Notes under the pieces: generated by a model
Database searches by the model: none
Told to the model about the DNA's origin: nothing
Seen by the model: the letters and a program-made list of their open reading frames with translations, nothing else
Shown here: piece after piece, positions 1-6,025 of the stretch
How the letters are laid out: each line of letters opens with the position of its first letter
Numbering within the stretch: the stretch's first letter is position 1
Origin: CAYUYH01 sp964449175
GTDB lineage: Bacteria > Planctomycetota > Phycisphaerae > SM23-33
Direction: 5' to 3'
NCBI GenBank assembly: GCA_964449175.1
Contig: CAYUYH010000075.1
Location: forward strand, 1 to 11,171
DNA: 11,171 nt
Made by a program: the position numbers and the translations under genes

Positions 1-82
1 CCTCCAAAGGCAACAAGGAGCCGCCTGATGCATAATCCCCTCACGCACGGGGCTTTCGTCGGCGAGATACCCGCGACACGAA
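1..82. other. Left-edge flank downstream of the TPR gene
   Basis: This short stretch follows the stop codon of the minus-strand TPR gene and carries no recognisable gene. A small CCCC/GGGG inverted repeat (37-40 with 49-52, 8-nt loop) could form a weak terminator-like hairpin, but a 4-bp stem without a clear T-run is poor evidence. A plus-strand reading frame ending in TAA at 33-35 could be the last residues of a gene entering from the left, but ten codons cannot be identified. Confidence 0.3.
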
Positions 83-1462
83 TCACTCGCCGTCAGCGAG
101 CTTCTTGCGGATGTTGTCCATGCGGACGCGGACGTCCTTGTAGTTGAAGTCCACCTGGGCCACCTTCGAGAAGTTGTCTCTCGCCCGCTGAAGCTCGCCC
201 ATCTGCTCCAGCACGTCGCCGAGGCTGTAGCGAAGCTCCATCTCCTGGTTCTCGGTGAGCTCATGCTCCAGCGCCCGCTCCAGCGTGGCGACGGCCTCGG
301 GCAGCCAGCCCTTGCGGGCGAAGGCCTGCCCGAGGTAGTTCATCGCCCGCAGCGACCGTCGCGGGTCGCGCTGGGCCTGCTGGAACGAGCCGATGGCCTC
401 GTCGTAGTTGCCGGCAAGGAACTGCCGCCTGCCCAGCTCGTACTTCAGCGAGAGGTCGGTGGGGTAGTTGACGACGCGCTCGGCGAATTCCTCCAGCTCA
501 AAGTCAAGCTGCCTGCGAGCCTGGGCCGCGGCGCCCTCCTTGTCGCCGGCCTCGATGAGCTTGCGGTACTCGCGGGTAAGCCGGGCAATCTGTATGTCGC
601 CGATCCGCATCTTGAACTGGTAGGCCCCGAGCTCCTTGTGCGCCTTGGTCAGCACCTCGACGGCCTGGGGCTCGTGGGCTGGGTCCTCGGTCTTCAGCAG
701 CGCGTCCACGTAGGCGTTGATCTTGCCGACCTGCGTCTGGTCTTCCAGGTATTCCGCCCGCGCCTTTTCGATCTGCCGCTCGAGGTACGAGCCGTCCTGC
801 AAGAGCGAGTCCCGCTGGATCAGCTCCTGCTGCTTGTCCATGTCCTTGACGGACTGGGTGAAGTCGCTCTCGCCGTCATACTTGCCCCTCTTTATGGTGT
901 CCTTGGCGGTGAGCTCGGCCAGGGTCTCCTCCACGGCCGGGTCGTCGGGGCTGAGCGACTGGAGTATCCGGCACGCCTCGATGGCGAGGCGAAATTCCTC
1001 AACGTTGCTGTAGGCGTCCACCAGCATGCCGAGCACGCGCTTGCTGGGCTTGGCCGGGGGGCGCTGAGCGATGAACAGGATATCGCACGCCCACTTGGTG
1101 ACAGCCGGCAGGTCGAGCTGCTTGGCGGCCTTGAGGACCGTCTCGGTGTGGCTCAGCGAGCCGGGGTCCTTGGCCAGCAGATACTCGGCGTTGAGCATCT
1201 CGTCGAGGGGCGTTTTCCCGCCGCGTCGCTTGAGCTGCTGCATCAGCCCGGCGGGCTTGCCGCCCTTGGTCTTGCGGTTCAGGCCCGCTTCCCACAGCTT
1301 CTGATGGCCTCGCTCGACGTTGCCAGGCTCGCGCTTGATGCCCTCGATGTACATCTCGATGGCAAAGTCCCAGTTGCCCATCCTGGCCAGTTCGTCGGCG
1401 CGGTCGAAGAAGGCCGAGCCGTCGCCGCCGCTCTCCGCACTGTTGGTGTCCGCCTGTGTCAT
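83..1462 (-). CDS. TPR-repeat protein, function unknown
   Basis: The product is a soluble protein of 459 residues built largely of helical repeats. A TPR-like unit lies at about residues 17-50 (RADELARMGNWDFAIEMYIEG). Three more run from about 337 to 440 (YELGRRQFLAGNYDEAIGSF, then two following units). The middle, about 190-330, is charged and probably coiled-coil. There is no signal peptide or membrane segment, so it is likely cytoplasmic. TPR proteins are scaffolds that bind other proteins, but no partner is evident here. I chose ATG 1462 because an AAGAGG Shine-Dalgarno sits 8 nt upstream. A GTG at 1504 in the same frame would add 14 residues, but it has no such site and lies at the predicted transcription start. 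The gene follows rsmA in the same direction with a 147-bp gap and a candidate promoter of its own. The TPR assignment is firm; the function is unknown. Confidence 0.85.
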   Translation of the reverse strand: MTQADTNSAESGGDGSAFFDRADELARMGNWDFAIEMYIEGIKREPGNVERGHQKLWEAGLNRKTKGGKPAGLMQQLKRRGGKTPLDEMLNAEYLLAKDPGSLSHTETVLKAAKQLDLPAVTKWACDILFIAQRPPAKPSKRVLGMLVDAYSNVEEFRLAIEACRILQSLSPDDPAVEETLAELTAKDTIKRGKYDGESDFTQSVKDMDKQQELIQRDSLLQDGSYLERQIEKARAEYLEDQTQVGKINAYVDALLKTEDPAHEPQAVEVLTKAHKELGAYQFKMRIGDIQIARLTREYRKLIEAGDKEGAAAQARRQLDFELEEFAERVVNYPTDLSLKYELGRRQFLAGNYDEAIGSFQQAQRDPRRSLRAMNYLGQAFARKGWLPEAVATLERALEHELTENQEMELRYSLGDVLEQMGELQRARDNFSKVAQVDFNYKDVRVRMDNIRKKLADGE

Positions 1463-1470
1463 TTGCCCAG

Positions 1471-1476
1471 CCTCTT
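1471..1476 (-). promoter_or_regulatory. Ribosome binding site deciding the TPR gene start
   Basis: The minus strand reads AAGAGG followed by 8 nt and ATG at 1462. This supports the ATG over the longer GTG start at 1504. Confidence 0.6.
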
Positions 1477-1509
1477 GAAGCCCTAGGATTGAACCCCGCG
1501 CCACGAGTT

Positions 1510-1539
1510 AATGTAACCGACACCCGCCGCAATTGGCAA
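1510..1539 (-). promoter_or_regulatory. Candidate sigma-70 promoter for the TPR gene
   Basis: On the minus strand a -35-like TTGCCA (1534-1539, five of six consensus bases) is followed after 18 bp by TACATT (1510-1515, four of six). Transcription would start near 1503, giving a leader of about 40 nt that contains the AAGAGG site. The placement fits the gene well, but the -10 is weak and promoter consensus may differ in this lineage. Confidence 0.4.
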
Positions 1540-1584
1540 GTGCGGCTCGCAGGCTGTGGGGCCTTGGCGGCGCGGGCCGACGCG

Positions 1585-1606
1585 GGCCGGCGAGGGCCCG
1601 CCGGCC
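1585..1606 (-). terminator. Terminator-like hairpin just after rsmA
   Basis: A perfect 8-bp inverted repeat, GGCCGGCG with CGCCGGCC around a 6-nt loop, begins 4 nt beyond the rsmA stop codon. The position suits transcription termination or 3'-end protection. No T-run follows on the minus strand, so a classical intrinsic terminator is not shown. Confidence 0.4.
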
Positions 1607-1609
1607 ACC

Positions 1610-2491
1610 TCAGGCCAGCATGTTGGCCATTGTCAGGTATTGCCACGGCGAGATGGCCTCGCCCCTGCTGCGCGGGTCAACCTCCGCCGCGGAAAGGGCG
1701 TTTTCCAGGCGCTCGACGGAGGCCTTTTCGCCGCTGCGGCGGATAATCGCGCCGATCTGCTTACGTCGCTGCCCGAAGGCGAGCGTCAGCAGGTTGCGCA
1801 GGGCGTCGAGGCTGGTCAGTCGCCCGGCGGCGGCTGGGTCCAGGTCGATGCGAACGATTCTGCTCGCCACCTTCGGCCTGGGCCAGAACGCCTCCGGCGG
1901 CAGGGCTGACCCGAGCTGCACGCTCCCCAGCAGCGCCACCTGCACGCTGACCGGCCCGTAGTCCTTGCCCCCGGGCGCCGCGGCAAGGCGGTCGGCGACC
2001 TCCTGCTGCACGGTGACGGTCAGGCGGTCGAACCGCCGCTGCTCGCCCGGCCCGCCGGCCAGCGCTCGCCACGAGCAGGCCAGGCACTCAGCCACCAGCG
2101 GCGTGGCAATGTTGAACGGCAGGTTGGCCACGATGTGGGCCGTCGGCGGCAGGGCCGCAAGCACCGTCGGCGACAGGCGGCTCTTGCCGGCCAGCGCGTC
2201 GCCTTCTATCAGCGTCACGTTCTCGCGCCCGCCCAGCCGGTCGCGCAGCAGGCGGCACAGCCCGCGGTCTATTTCCACGGCCACCACGCTGCCGGCGCGG
2301 TCGCCCAACTCCTCGGTCAGCGAGCCGGTGCCCGCGCCGACCTCCAGGACGGTCTGCTCCGCCGTCACGTCGGCAAGCTCCAGCAGCTTGGCCATCAGGT
2401 TCCCGTCAATCAGGAAGCTCTGGCCGAAGCGATGGAGCGGCGACAGGCCGGCCTCCGTGAGCATGTTGCGGATCTCGCTGAGTGTCTGCAT
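1610..2491 (-). CDS. rsmA: 16S rRNA (adenine(1518)-N6/adenine(1519)-N6)-dimethyltransferase RsmA (KsgA)
   Basis: RsmA uses S-adenosylmethionine to dimethylate two adjacent adenines in the last helix of 16S rRNA, a late checkpoint in 30S assembly. The 293-residue protein is slightly longer than the usual 265-280. Visible motifs in order are FGQSFL (22-27; the family usually has GQNFL), the SAM-binding loop EVGAGTGSLT (50-59), the acidic residues VEID (72-75) and EGDA (96-99), and the catalytic NLPFNI (123-128; usually NLPYNI). A C-terminal FGQRRKQIGAII fits the family's small RNA-binding domain. ATG 2491 is chosen because the conserved N-terminus follows directly, although no clear Shine-Dalgarno is present. 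It begins 28 bp after the xylB stop, so it is probably co-transcribed with xylB. Loss of RsmA typically gives kasugamycin resistance in other bacteria. Confidence 0.95.
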   Translation of the reverse strand: MQTLSEIRNMLTEAGLSPLHRFGQSFLIDGNLMAKLLELADVTAEQTVLEVGAGTGSLTEELGDRAGSVVAVEIDRGLCRLLRDRLGGRENVTLIEGDALAGKSRLSPTVLAALPPTAHIVANLPFNIATPLVAECLACSWRALAGGPGEQRRFDRLTVTVQQEVADRLAAAPGGKDYGPVSVQVALLGSVQLGSALPPEAFWPRPKVASRIVRIDLDPAAAGRLTSLDALRNLLTLAFGQRRKQIGAIIRRSGEKASVERLENALSAAEVDPRSRGEAISPWQYLTMANMLA

Positions 2492-2519
2492 TGGCGTAGG
2501 CGCCGCTTGCCCGGCCGGC

Positions 2520-4049
2520 TCAGGCCAGGTCGGCGATCTTACGGAACTCGCCCTTCAGGGCCGGGTATAGCCTGCGGTATTGGGCGTAGAGCCGGCCGTA
2601 GCGTCTGGCGGCCGCGGCGTCGGGGCGGATCGTCCGCGTGATCGTGATGCCAGCGCGGCAGGCCTCGGCGACGTTCTTGAACGCCCCCGCTCCCACCGCC
2701 GCCAGCAGCGCCGCCCCGTAGGCCGGGCCTTCCTCGGCGCTGATCGTCACGCACGTCGCGCGATAGATGTCGGCCTGCATCCGCCGCCAGAATGCGCTGC
2801 GCGCCCCGCCGCCGGACAGGCGCACCTGGCGGATACTCAGCCCCCGGTCGCGCAGGATGGTCACCGCGTCGTTCATGGCGAAGGTCGCGCCCTCCATCAC
2901 CGAGCGGACCAGCTCGCTGCGCGTGGTGCGGCTGTGGATGCCGATCCAGCAGGCGCGGGCGAACGGGTCGGCGTGCGGCGTCCTCTCCCCGGTGAGGTAC
3001 GGCAGGAAGAACAGTCCCTCGCAGCCCGCCGGCGCCTTGGCCGCCTGGGCCGTCAGCAGGTCGTAGGGGTCCACGCCGCGGCGCTTGGCGGCGGCGACCT
3101 CCGCGTCGCCCAGCATGTTGCGATACCACTGCAAGCTCCCCCCGGCCGCCAGCACGCAGCCGAACATGCAGTACTCGCCCGCCACAGCCGAGCAGAACGT
3201 CTGCACTCTCCCGGCGGGGTCGGTCTTGTACCGGCGGGAGTGAGTGTAGACCACGCCGGAAGTGCCCATCGTCGCGCTGGTCAGGCCGTCGCGGACGACG
3301 CCGTTGCCGACGGCGCCGGCCGGCTGATCGCCCGCCCCGCCGACCACGACCGTGTCGCCCGACAGGCCCAGTTGGGCGGCGACGGACTTCCTCAGCCTGC
3401 CCGTGACCTCGTGCGACTCGACCACCGGCGGCAGGATGTCGCGGTCGATGCCGAACATGGAGATGATCCGCGGCGACCAGTCGCGCTTGCGCTGATCCAG
3501 CATGAGCGTGCCGGACATGTCCGACACGTCCCCGACGTACTCGCCCGTCAGCCGCAGGCGGATGTAGTCCTTCGGCAGCAGCAGGTGGCGGATGCGGTCA
3601 TAGGTCCGCTTCTCGTGGCGGCGGACCCATAGCAGCTTGGTGAGCGTGAACGACGTCATCGCCACGTTGCCGGTCAGCGAGATGAGCTTCCGCTTGCCGC
3701 CGGCCTTGCGCTCGATCAGCTCCGCCTCCGCGGCCGAACGCTGGTCGTTCCAGATGATGGCCGGGCGGAGCGGCTTGCCGGCTGAGTCGGTGATCACCAG
3801 CCCGTGCATCTGGCCGCTGAAGCCGATGCTCGCCACGGTCTTGCCGCTTGCGCCTGCGGCGGCTAGGACCTTCTTGACCGCCCGGACCGTCGCCCGCCAC
3901 CAGTTGTCGGGAGCCTGCTCGCTCCAACCGGGCCGGGGGGAGGTTATCTCGTGAGGGGCCGTCGCAGTCGCCAGGACCGCCGCTGAGGCGTCCACCAGGA
4001 CCGCCTTCGTGCCGGATGTGCCGACGTCGATACCGAGATAGCAGGCCAT
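2520..4049 (-). CDS. xylB: Xylulokinase (FGGY-family carbohydrate kinase)
   Basis: The enzyme phosphorylates D-xylulose with ATP to xylulose 5-phosphate, feeding the pentose phosphate pathway. The 509-residue length is typical of FGGY kinases. Visible elements are the N-terminal phosphate loop GIDVGTSGTKAV (6-17, with Asp8), the substrate-pocket motif SGQMHG (78-83), IIWNDQR (98-104), GAGDQPAGAVGNG with the likely catalytic base Asp241, and in the C-terminal lobe the nucleotide-binding LSGGGARS and EEGPAYGAALLA. SGQMHG and WNDQR point to XylB rather than glycerol kinase, though a related ketose substrate cannot be excluded. ATG 4049 has an AAAGGA site 5 nt upstream; a longer frame opening at 4100 lacks one. 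No xylose isomerase, transporter or regulator gene is nearby, so the role in xylose catabolism is inferred from family only. It is divergent from folC and followed by rsmA. Confidence 0.93.
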   Translation of the reverse strand: MACYLGIDVGTSGTKAVLVDASAAVLATATAPHEITSPRPGWSEQAPDNWWRATVRAVKKVLAAAGASGKTVASIGFSGQMHGLVITDSAGKPLRPAIIWNDQRSAAEAELIERKAGGKRKLISLTGNVAMTSFTLTKLLWVRRHEKRTYDRIRHLLLPKDYIRLRLTGEYVGDVSDMSGTLMLDQRKRDWSPRIISMFGIDRDILPPVVESHEVTGRLRKSVAAQLGLSGDTVVVGGAGDQPAGAVGNGVVRDGLTSATMGTSGVVYTHSRRYKTDPAGRVQTFCSAVAGEYCMFGCVLAAGGSLQWYRNMLGDAEVAAAKRRGVDPYDLLTAQAAKAPAGCEGLFFLPYLTGERTPHADPFARACWIGIHSRTTRSELVRSVMEGATFAMNDAVTILRDRGLSIRQVRLSGGGARSAFWRRMQADIYRATCVTISAEEGPAYGAALLAAVGAGAFKNVAEACRAGITITRTIRPDAAAARRYGRLYAQYRRLYPALKGEFRKIADLA

Positions 4050-4054
4050 GACCG

Positions 4055-4060
4055 TCCTTT
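4055..4060 (-). promoter_or_regulatory. Ribosome binding site deciding the xylB start
   Basis: AAAGGA on the minus strand, 5 nt before ATG 4049. With the conserved GIDVGTSGTK beginning at residue 6, this fixes the start. Confidence 0.7.
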
Positions 4061-4183
4061 CGCAGGCGCCCACGGAAGCCAGCGGCGGCCATTGAACCAT
4101 CCGCCCTGGTGGCGGGCAAGGCCCGTGTCGCTCGGCCGCGGTTGGGGCGTGCGGCCGGCGGGTCAGAAATCGTCGATATTCGG

Positions 4184-4215
4184 GCCCCAGGGGCGGTCAA
4201 TCCGACCCTGGGGGC
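4184..4215. repeat. Inverted repeat in the xylB-folC divergent region
   Basis: GCCCCAGGG (4184-4192) pairs with CCCTGGGGGC (4206-4215) with one bulged base, around a 13-nt loop. It would form a strong hairpin in a xylB leader transcript starting upstream of it. A minus-strand TTGACC (4195-4200) lies in the loop and could be a -35 box with a poor TATCGA 16 bp further on. I see no convincing xylB promoter. Confidence 0.35.
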
Positions 4216-4218
4216 GTT

Positions 4219-4237
4219 CACAAATGGATGATATGTG
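4219..4237. promoter_or_regulatory. Operator-like imperfect palindrome
   Basis: CACAAAT, a 5-bp spacer, then ATATGTG form an inverted repeat with six of seven positions complementary. It sits in the divergent promoter region. The left half-site CACAAAT recurs at 4272-4278 and its inverse ATTTG at 4294-4298, just before the folC -35 box. A dimeric regulator could bind here, but which one is unknown. Confidence 0.3.
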
Positions 4238-4273
4238 TAGCCATTCTCACCACTTACTGAACCCCGGAGGCCA

Positions 4274-4298
4274 CAAATCGCTGTCCCAGCGGCATTTG
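4274..4298. promoter_or_regulatory. Imperfect inverted repeat abutting the folC -35 box
   Basis: CAAAT-c-GCTG pairs with CAGC-ggc-ATTTG around a 3-nt loop. The repeat ends one base before the TTGACA of the folC promoter, a common place for an activator or repressor site. It may also be chance. Confidence 0.3.
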
Positions 4299-4299
4299 C

Positions 4300-4329
4300 T
4301 TGACAACGCCTTTCGCGGCGTGCTATACT
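4300..4329 (+). promoter_or_regulatory. Strong sigma-70 promoter of folC
   Basis: A perfect -35 TTGACA (4300-4305) and a -10 TATACT (4324-4329, five of six) are separated by 18 bp. The -10 is preceded by TGC, an extended -10 element. Transcription is predicted to start near 4336, only 2-6 nt before the folC ATG at 4340. Confidence 0.8.
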
Positions 4330-4339
4330 GACTGCCGCT

Positions 4340-5728
4340 ATGGCTACTGCTACGCGCTCCAAGGGCACAGGGCGGTCAGTACGACGCAAGGGATCGGTCC
4401 GGACCTATGATTCGGCCCTGAGGTACCTCTTCGCGCAGACCGACTACGAGCAGATGCTGCGCGTCCGCTACAACCGGGACACCTTCAGCTTGGACCGTAT
4501 GCGCCTGTTGCTGAAGAAGTTAGGTAATCCGCACAAGAAAATCCGGGCCGTTCACATCGCCGGTACCAAGGGCAAGGGCTCGACGGCAACCATGCTGGCC
4601 GAGATGCTGCGTGCATGCGGCTACAAGGTCGGGTTGTATACCTCTCCACACGTTTGCGACATCCGCGAGAGGATCGTCGTCAATGGCGAGAAGATCACTC
4701 AGGCGGCGTTGGCCAGGCACATAACCCGGGCCGAGCCGTCTATCGAGGCGATGTCCAAGGACAAGCCGACGTTCTTCGAGATATTCACTGCCTTGGCGTT
4801 CATGCACTTCGCCCAGGAGAAGGTGGACATCGCGGTCGTCGAGACCGGCCTGGGAGGCCGGCTTGACAGCACGAACGTCCTGCGCCCCGCCGTGTGCGGG
4901 CTGACGAGCATATCGGTGGACCACACGCAGCAGTTGGGCGCCACGATCCCGCAGATCGCCGCCGAGAAGGCCGGCATCCTCAAGGCCAACGTCCCGGCCA
5001 TAAGCGTCCAGCAGACCCCCGAAGCCAAGCGGGTGCTCAAGAAGGTCGCCCGGACGACAGGCACGCAGTTGCTGTTCGCCGGGGAGGACATCGAGTTCAG
5101 CTACCGCGTGGAGACATCGCGTCAGGCCGGCTGCCACACCCGGATATGCCTGACCACGCCGCGCAGCCGCTTCGAGCACCTGCCCGTGCCGCTGTTCGGC
5201 GAGCACCAGGCCATCAACTGCGGGCTGGCGCTGGCGCTGCTGGACCAGCTCAAGTGCCAGGGCATGGAGATCGACGACCAGCTCGCCATCAAGGGCCTGG
5301 AGGGCGTCTACCTGCCCGGGCGGATGGAGATACTGGGCGAGGACCCGCGCGTGCTCCTGGACGGGGCGCACAACGCCGCGTCGATCCAGGCGCTCATGCG
5401 GGCCATGGGCCAGCACATACACTATGACTCCATGGTGATGATCTTCGGCTGCGCCGCGGACAAGGACATCCACGGCATCATGGCGCAGATCACGACGGGC
5501 GCCGACAAGGTCATCTTCACGAAGGCGTCGGGCAACCTGCGCGCCGCCAAGCCCGCCTACCTGGCCGAGGTCTACGCCGAGTGCAGCGGGCGCGAGGCGC
5601 AGGTGGCAGAGAACCTCGACGAGGCACTGCGGATAGCCCGCAGCGCCGTCAGCCGGGAAGACATCATCTGCGTGACCGGCTCGTTCTACCTGGTCGGTGA
5701 GGCCAAGGCGCTGCTCGCCGCCGAGTGA
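4340..5728 (+). CDS. folC: Bifunctional folylpolyglutamate synthase / dihydrofolate synthase
   Basis: FolC adds L-glutamate to dihydropteroate to make dihydrofolate, and then extends the polyglutamate tail of folates, using ATP. The 462-residue protein is a Mur-ligase-like enzyme. Visible motifs in order are the family's usual opening YDSALRYLFAQTDYE (23-37), the P-loop GTKGKGS (75-81), LYTSPHV, ETGLGGRLDSTNV, SVDHTQQLGATI with IAAEKAGILK (including the lysine usually carbamylated), GEHQAINCGLA, and the C-terminal LDGAHNAASI. A basic extension of about 20 residues (rich in R, K, S, T, G) precedes the conserved opening. ATG 4340 is the only ATG, GTG or TTG in frame before the conserved region; the next is at 4454, inside it. 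There is no Shine-Dalgarno, and the promoter lies directly upstream, so translation is probably leaderless. It stands as a single gene, divergent from xylB and convergent with the membrane-protein gene. Confidence 0.95.
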   Translation: MATATRSKGTGRSVRRKGSVRTYDSALRYLFAQTDYEQMLRVRYNRDTFSLDRMRLLLKKLGNPHKKIRAVHIAGTKGKGSTATMLAEMLRACGYKVGLYTSPHVCDIRERIVVNGEKITQAALARHITRAEPSIEAMSKDKPTFFEIFTALAFMHFAQEKVDIAVVETGLGGRLDSTNVLRPAVCGLTSISVDHTQQLGATIPQIAAEKAGILKANVPAISVQQTPEAKRVLKKVARTTGTQLLFAGEDIEFSYRVETSRQAGCHTRICLTTPRSRFEHLPVPLFGEHQAINCGLALALLDQLKCQGMEIDDQLAIKGLEGVYLPGRMEILGEDPRVLLDGAHNAASIQALMRAMGQHIHYDSMVMIFGCAADKDIHGIMAQITTGADKVIFTKASGNLRAAKPAYLAEVYAECSGREAQVAENLDEALRIARSAVSREDIICVTGSFYLVGEAKALLAAE

Positions 5729-5821
5729 CCCCCCCGGCGAGCAATCCCTTCACGCCAACGGAAGTCGTGTGCGCCGGCGCCGCGCGCTGATACCAGAGAT
5801 AGTCTCATAACCCATTCTGGA

Positions 5822-5850
5822 GCGCGGTGGGGGCTCCTGCCCCACCGCGC
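5822..5850. terminator. Perfect 11-bp hairpin between convergent genes
   Basis: GCGCGGTGGGG (5822-5832) and CCCCACCGCGC (5840-5850) are exactly complementary around a 7-nt loop. This is the strongest inverted repeat in the window. It begins 93 bp after the folC stop and could act on transcripts from either side. Neither flank has a T-run, so it may instead be a dispersed REP-like element. Confidence 0.5.
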
Positions 5851-5883
5851 AGCACATGAGCTTTCAAGGTGTCGCAGGTGGCG

Positions 5884-5926
5884 GGGCGGATTTCAGTGAG
5901 CCTGTCGAACCAGAGCACTGCCGCCC
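5884..5926. repeat. Bulged stem-loop, possible dispersed repeat
   Basis: GGGCGG (5884-5889) pairs with CCGCCC (5921-5926). After a 4-nt one-sided bulge, CAGTG (5894-5898) pairs with CACTG (5916-5920). The loop carries GCCTGTCGAAC, whose complement resembles the TTCGACAGGCTCA-type sequences seen between genes in many bacterial genomes. That resemblance is from memory and untested. Confidence 0.35.
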
Positions 5927-5967
5927 TTGAAGGAGGCTCTGCAACCGCTTCTGGGGTGCGCAGCAGA

Positions 5968-5994
5968 GCGGCGGGCCCTCGTCAGACCCGCCGC
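5968..5994 (-). terminator. Terminator-like hairpin after the membrane-protein gene
   Basis: GCGGCGGG (5968-5975) pairs perfectly with CCCGCCGC (5987-5994) around an 11-nt loop. It begins 31 nt beyond the stop codon of the minus-strand gene. The following TCTGCTGC is only weakly T-rich, so termination is plausible but unproven. Confidence 0.45.
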
Positions 5995-6025
5995 GAGTAA
6001 TTCCGCCTACGCATTGCGGTGGTTT

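Larger units (their letters stand above)
5729..6025. other. Convergent intergenic region with clustered inverted repeats
   Basis: This 297-bp spacer lies between the 3' ends of folC and the membrane-protein gene. I see no credible gene, tRNA or promoter. It holds three stem-loops, at 5822-5850, 5884-5926 and 5968-5994, and a 10-bp palindrome GCGCCGGCGC at 5771-5780. The stems probably serve 3'-end formation for one or both flanking genes, or are remnants of dispersed repeats. Confidence 0.6.

Noticed and set aside
263..1486. Long open frame of about 400 codons on the plus strand
   Set aside because: It lies opposite the TPR gene, its translation is low-complexity and rich in L, G, R and A, and it has no family motif. 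Long antisense frames are expected in GC-rich coding DNA.
2580..3632. Plus-strand open frame of 350 codons opposite xylB
   Set aside because: It is an antisense shadow of a clearly identified xylulokinase, with a composition dominated by R, A, H and G.
5771..5780. Palindrome GCGCCGGCGC as a terminator or attachment site
   Set aside because: It has no loop or T-run, and such short GC palindromes are expected by chance at this base composition.
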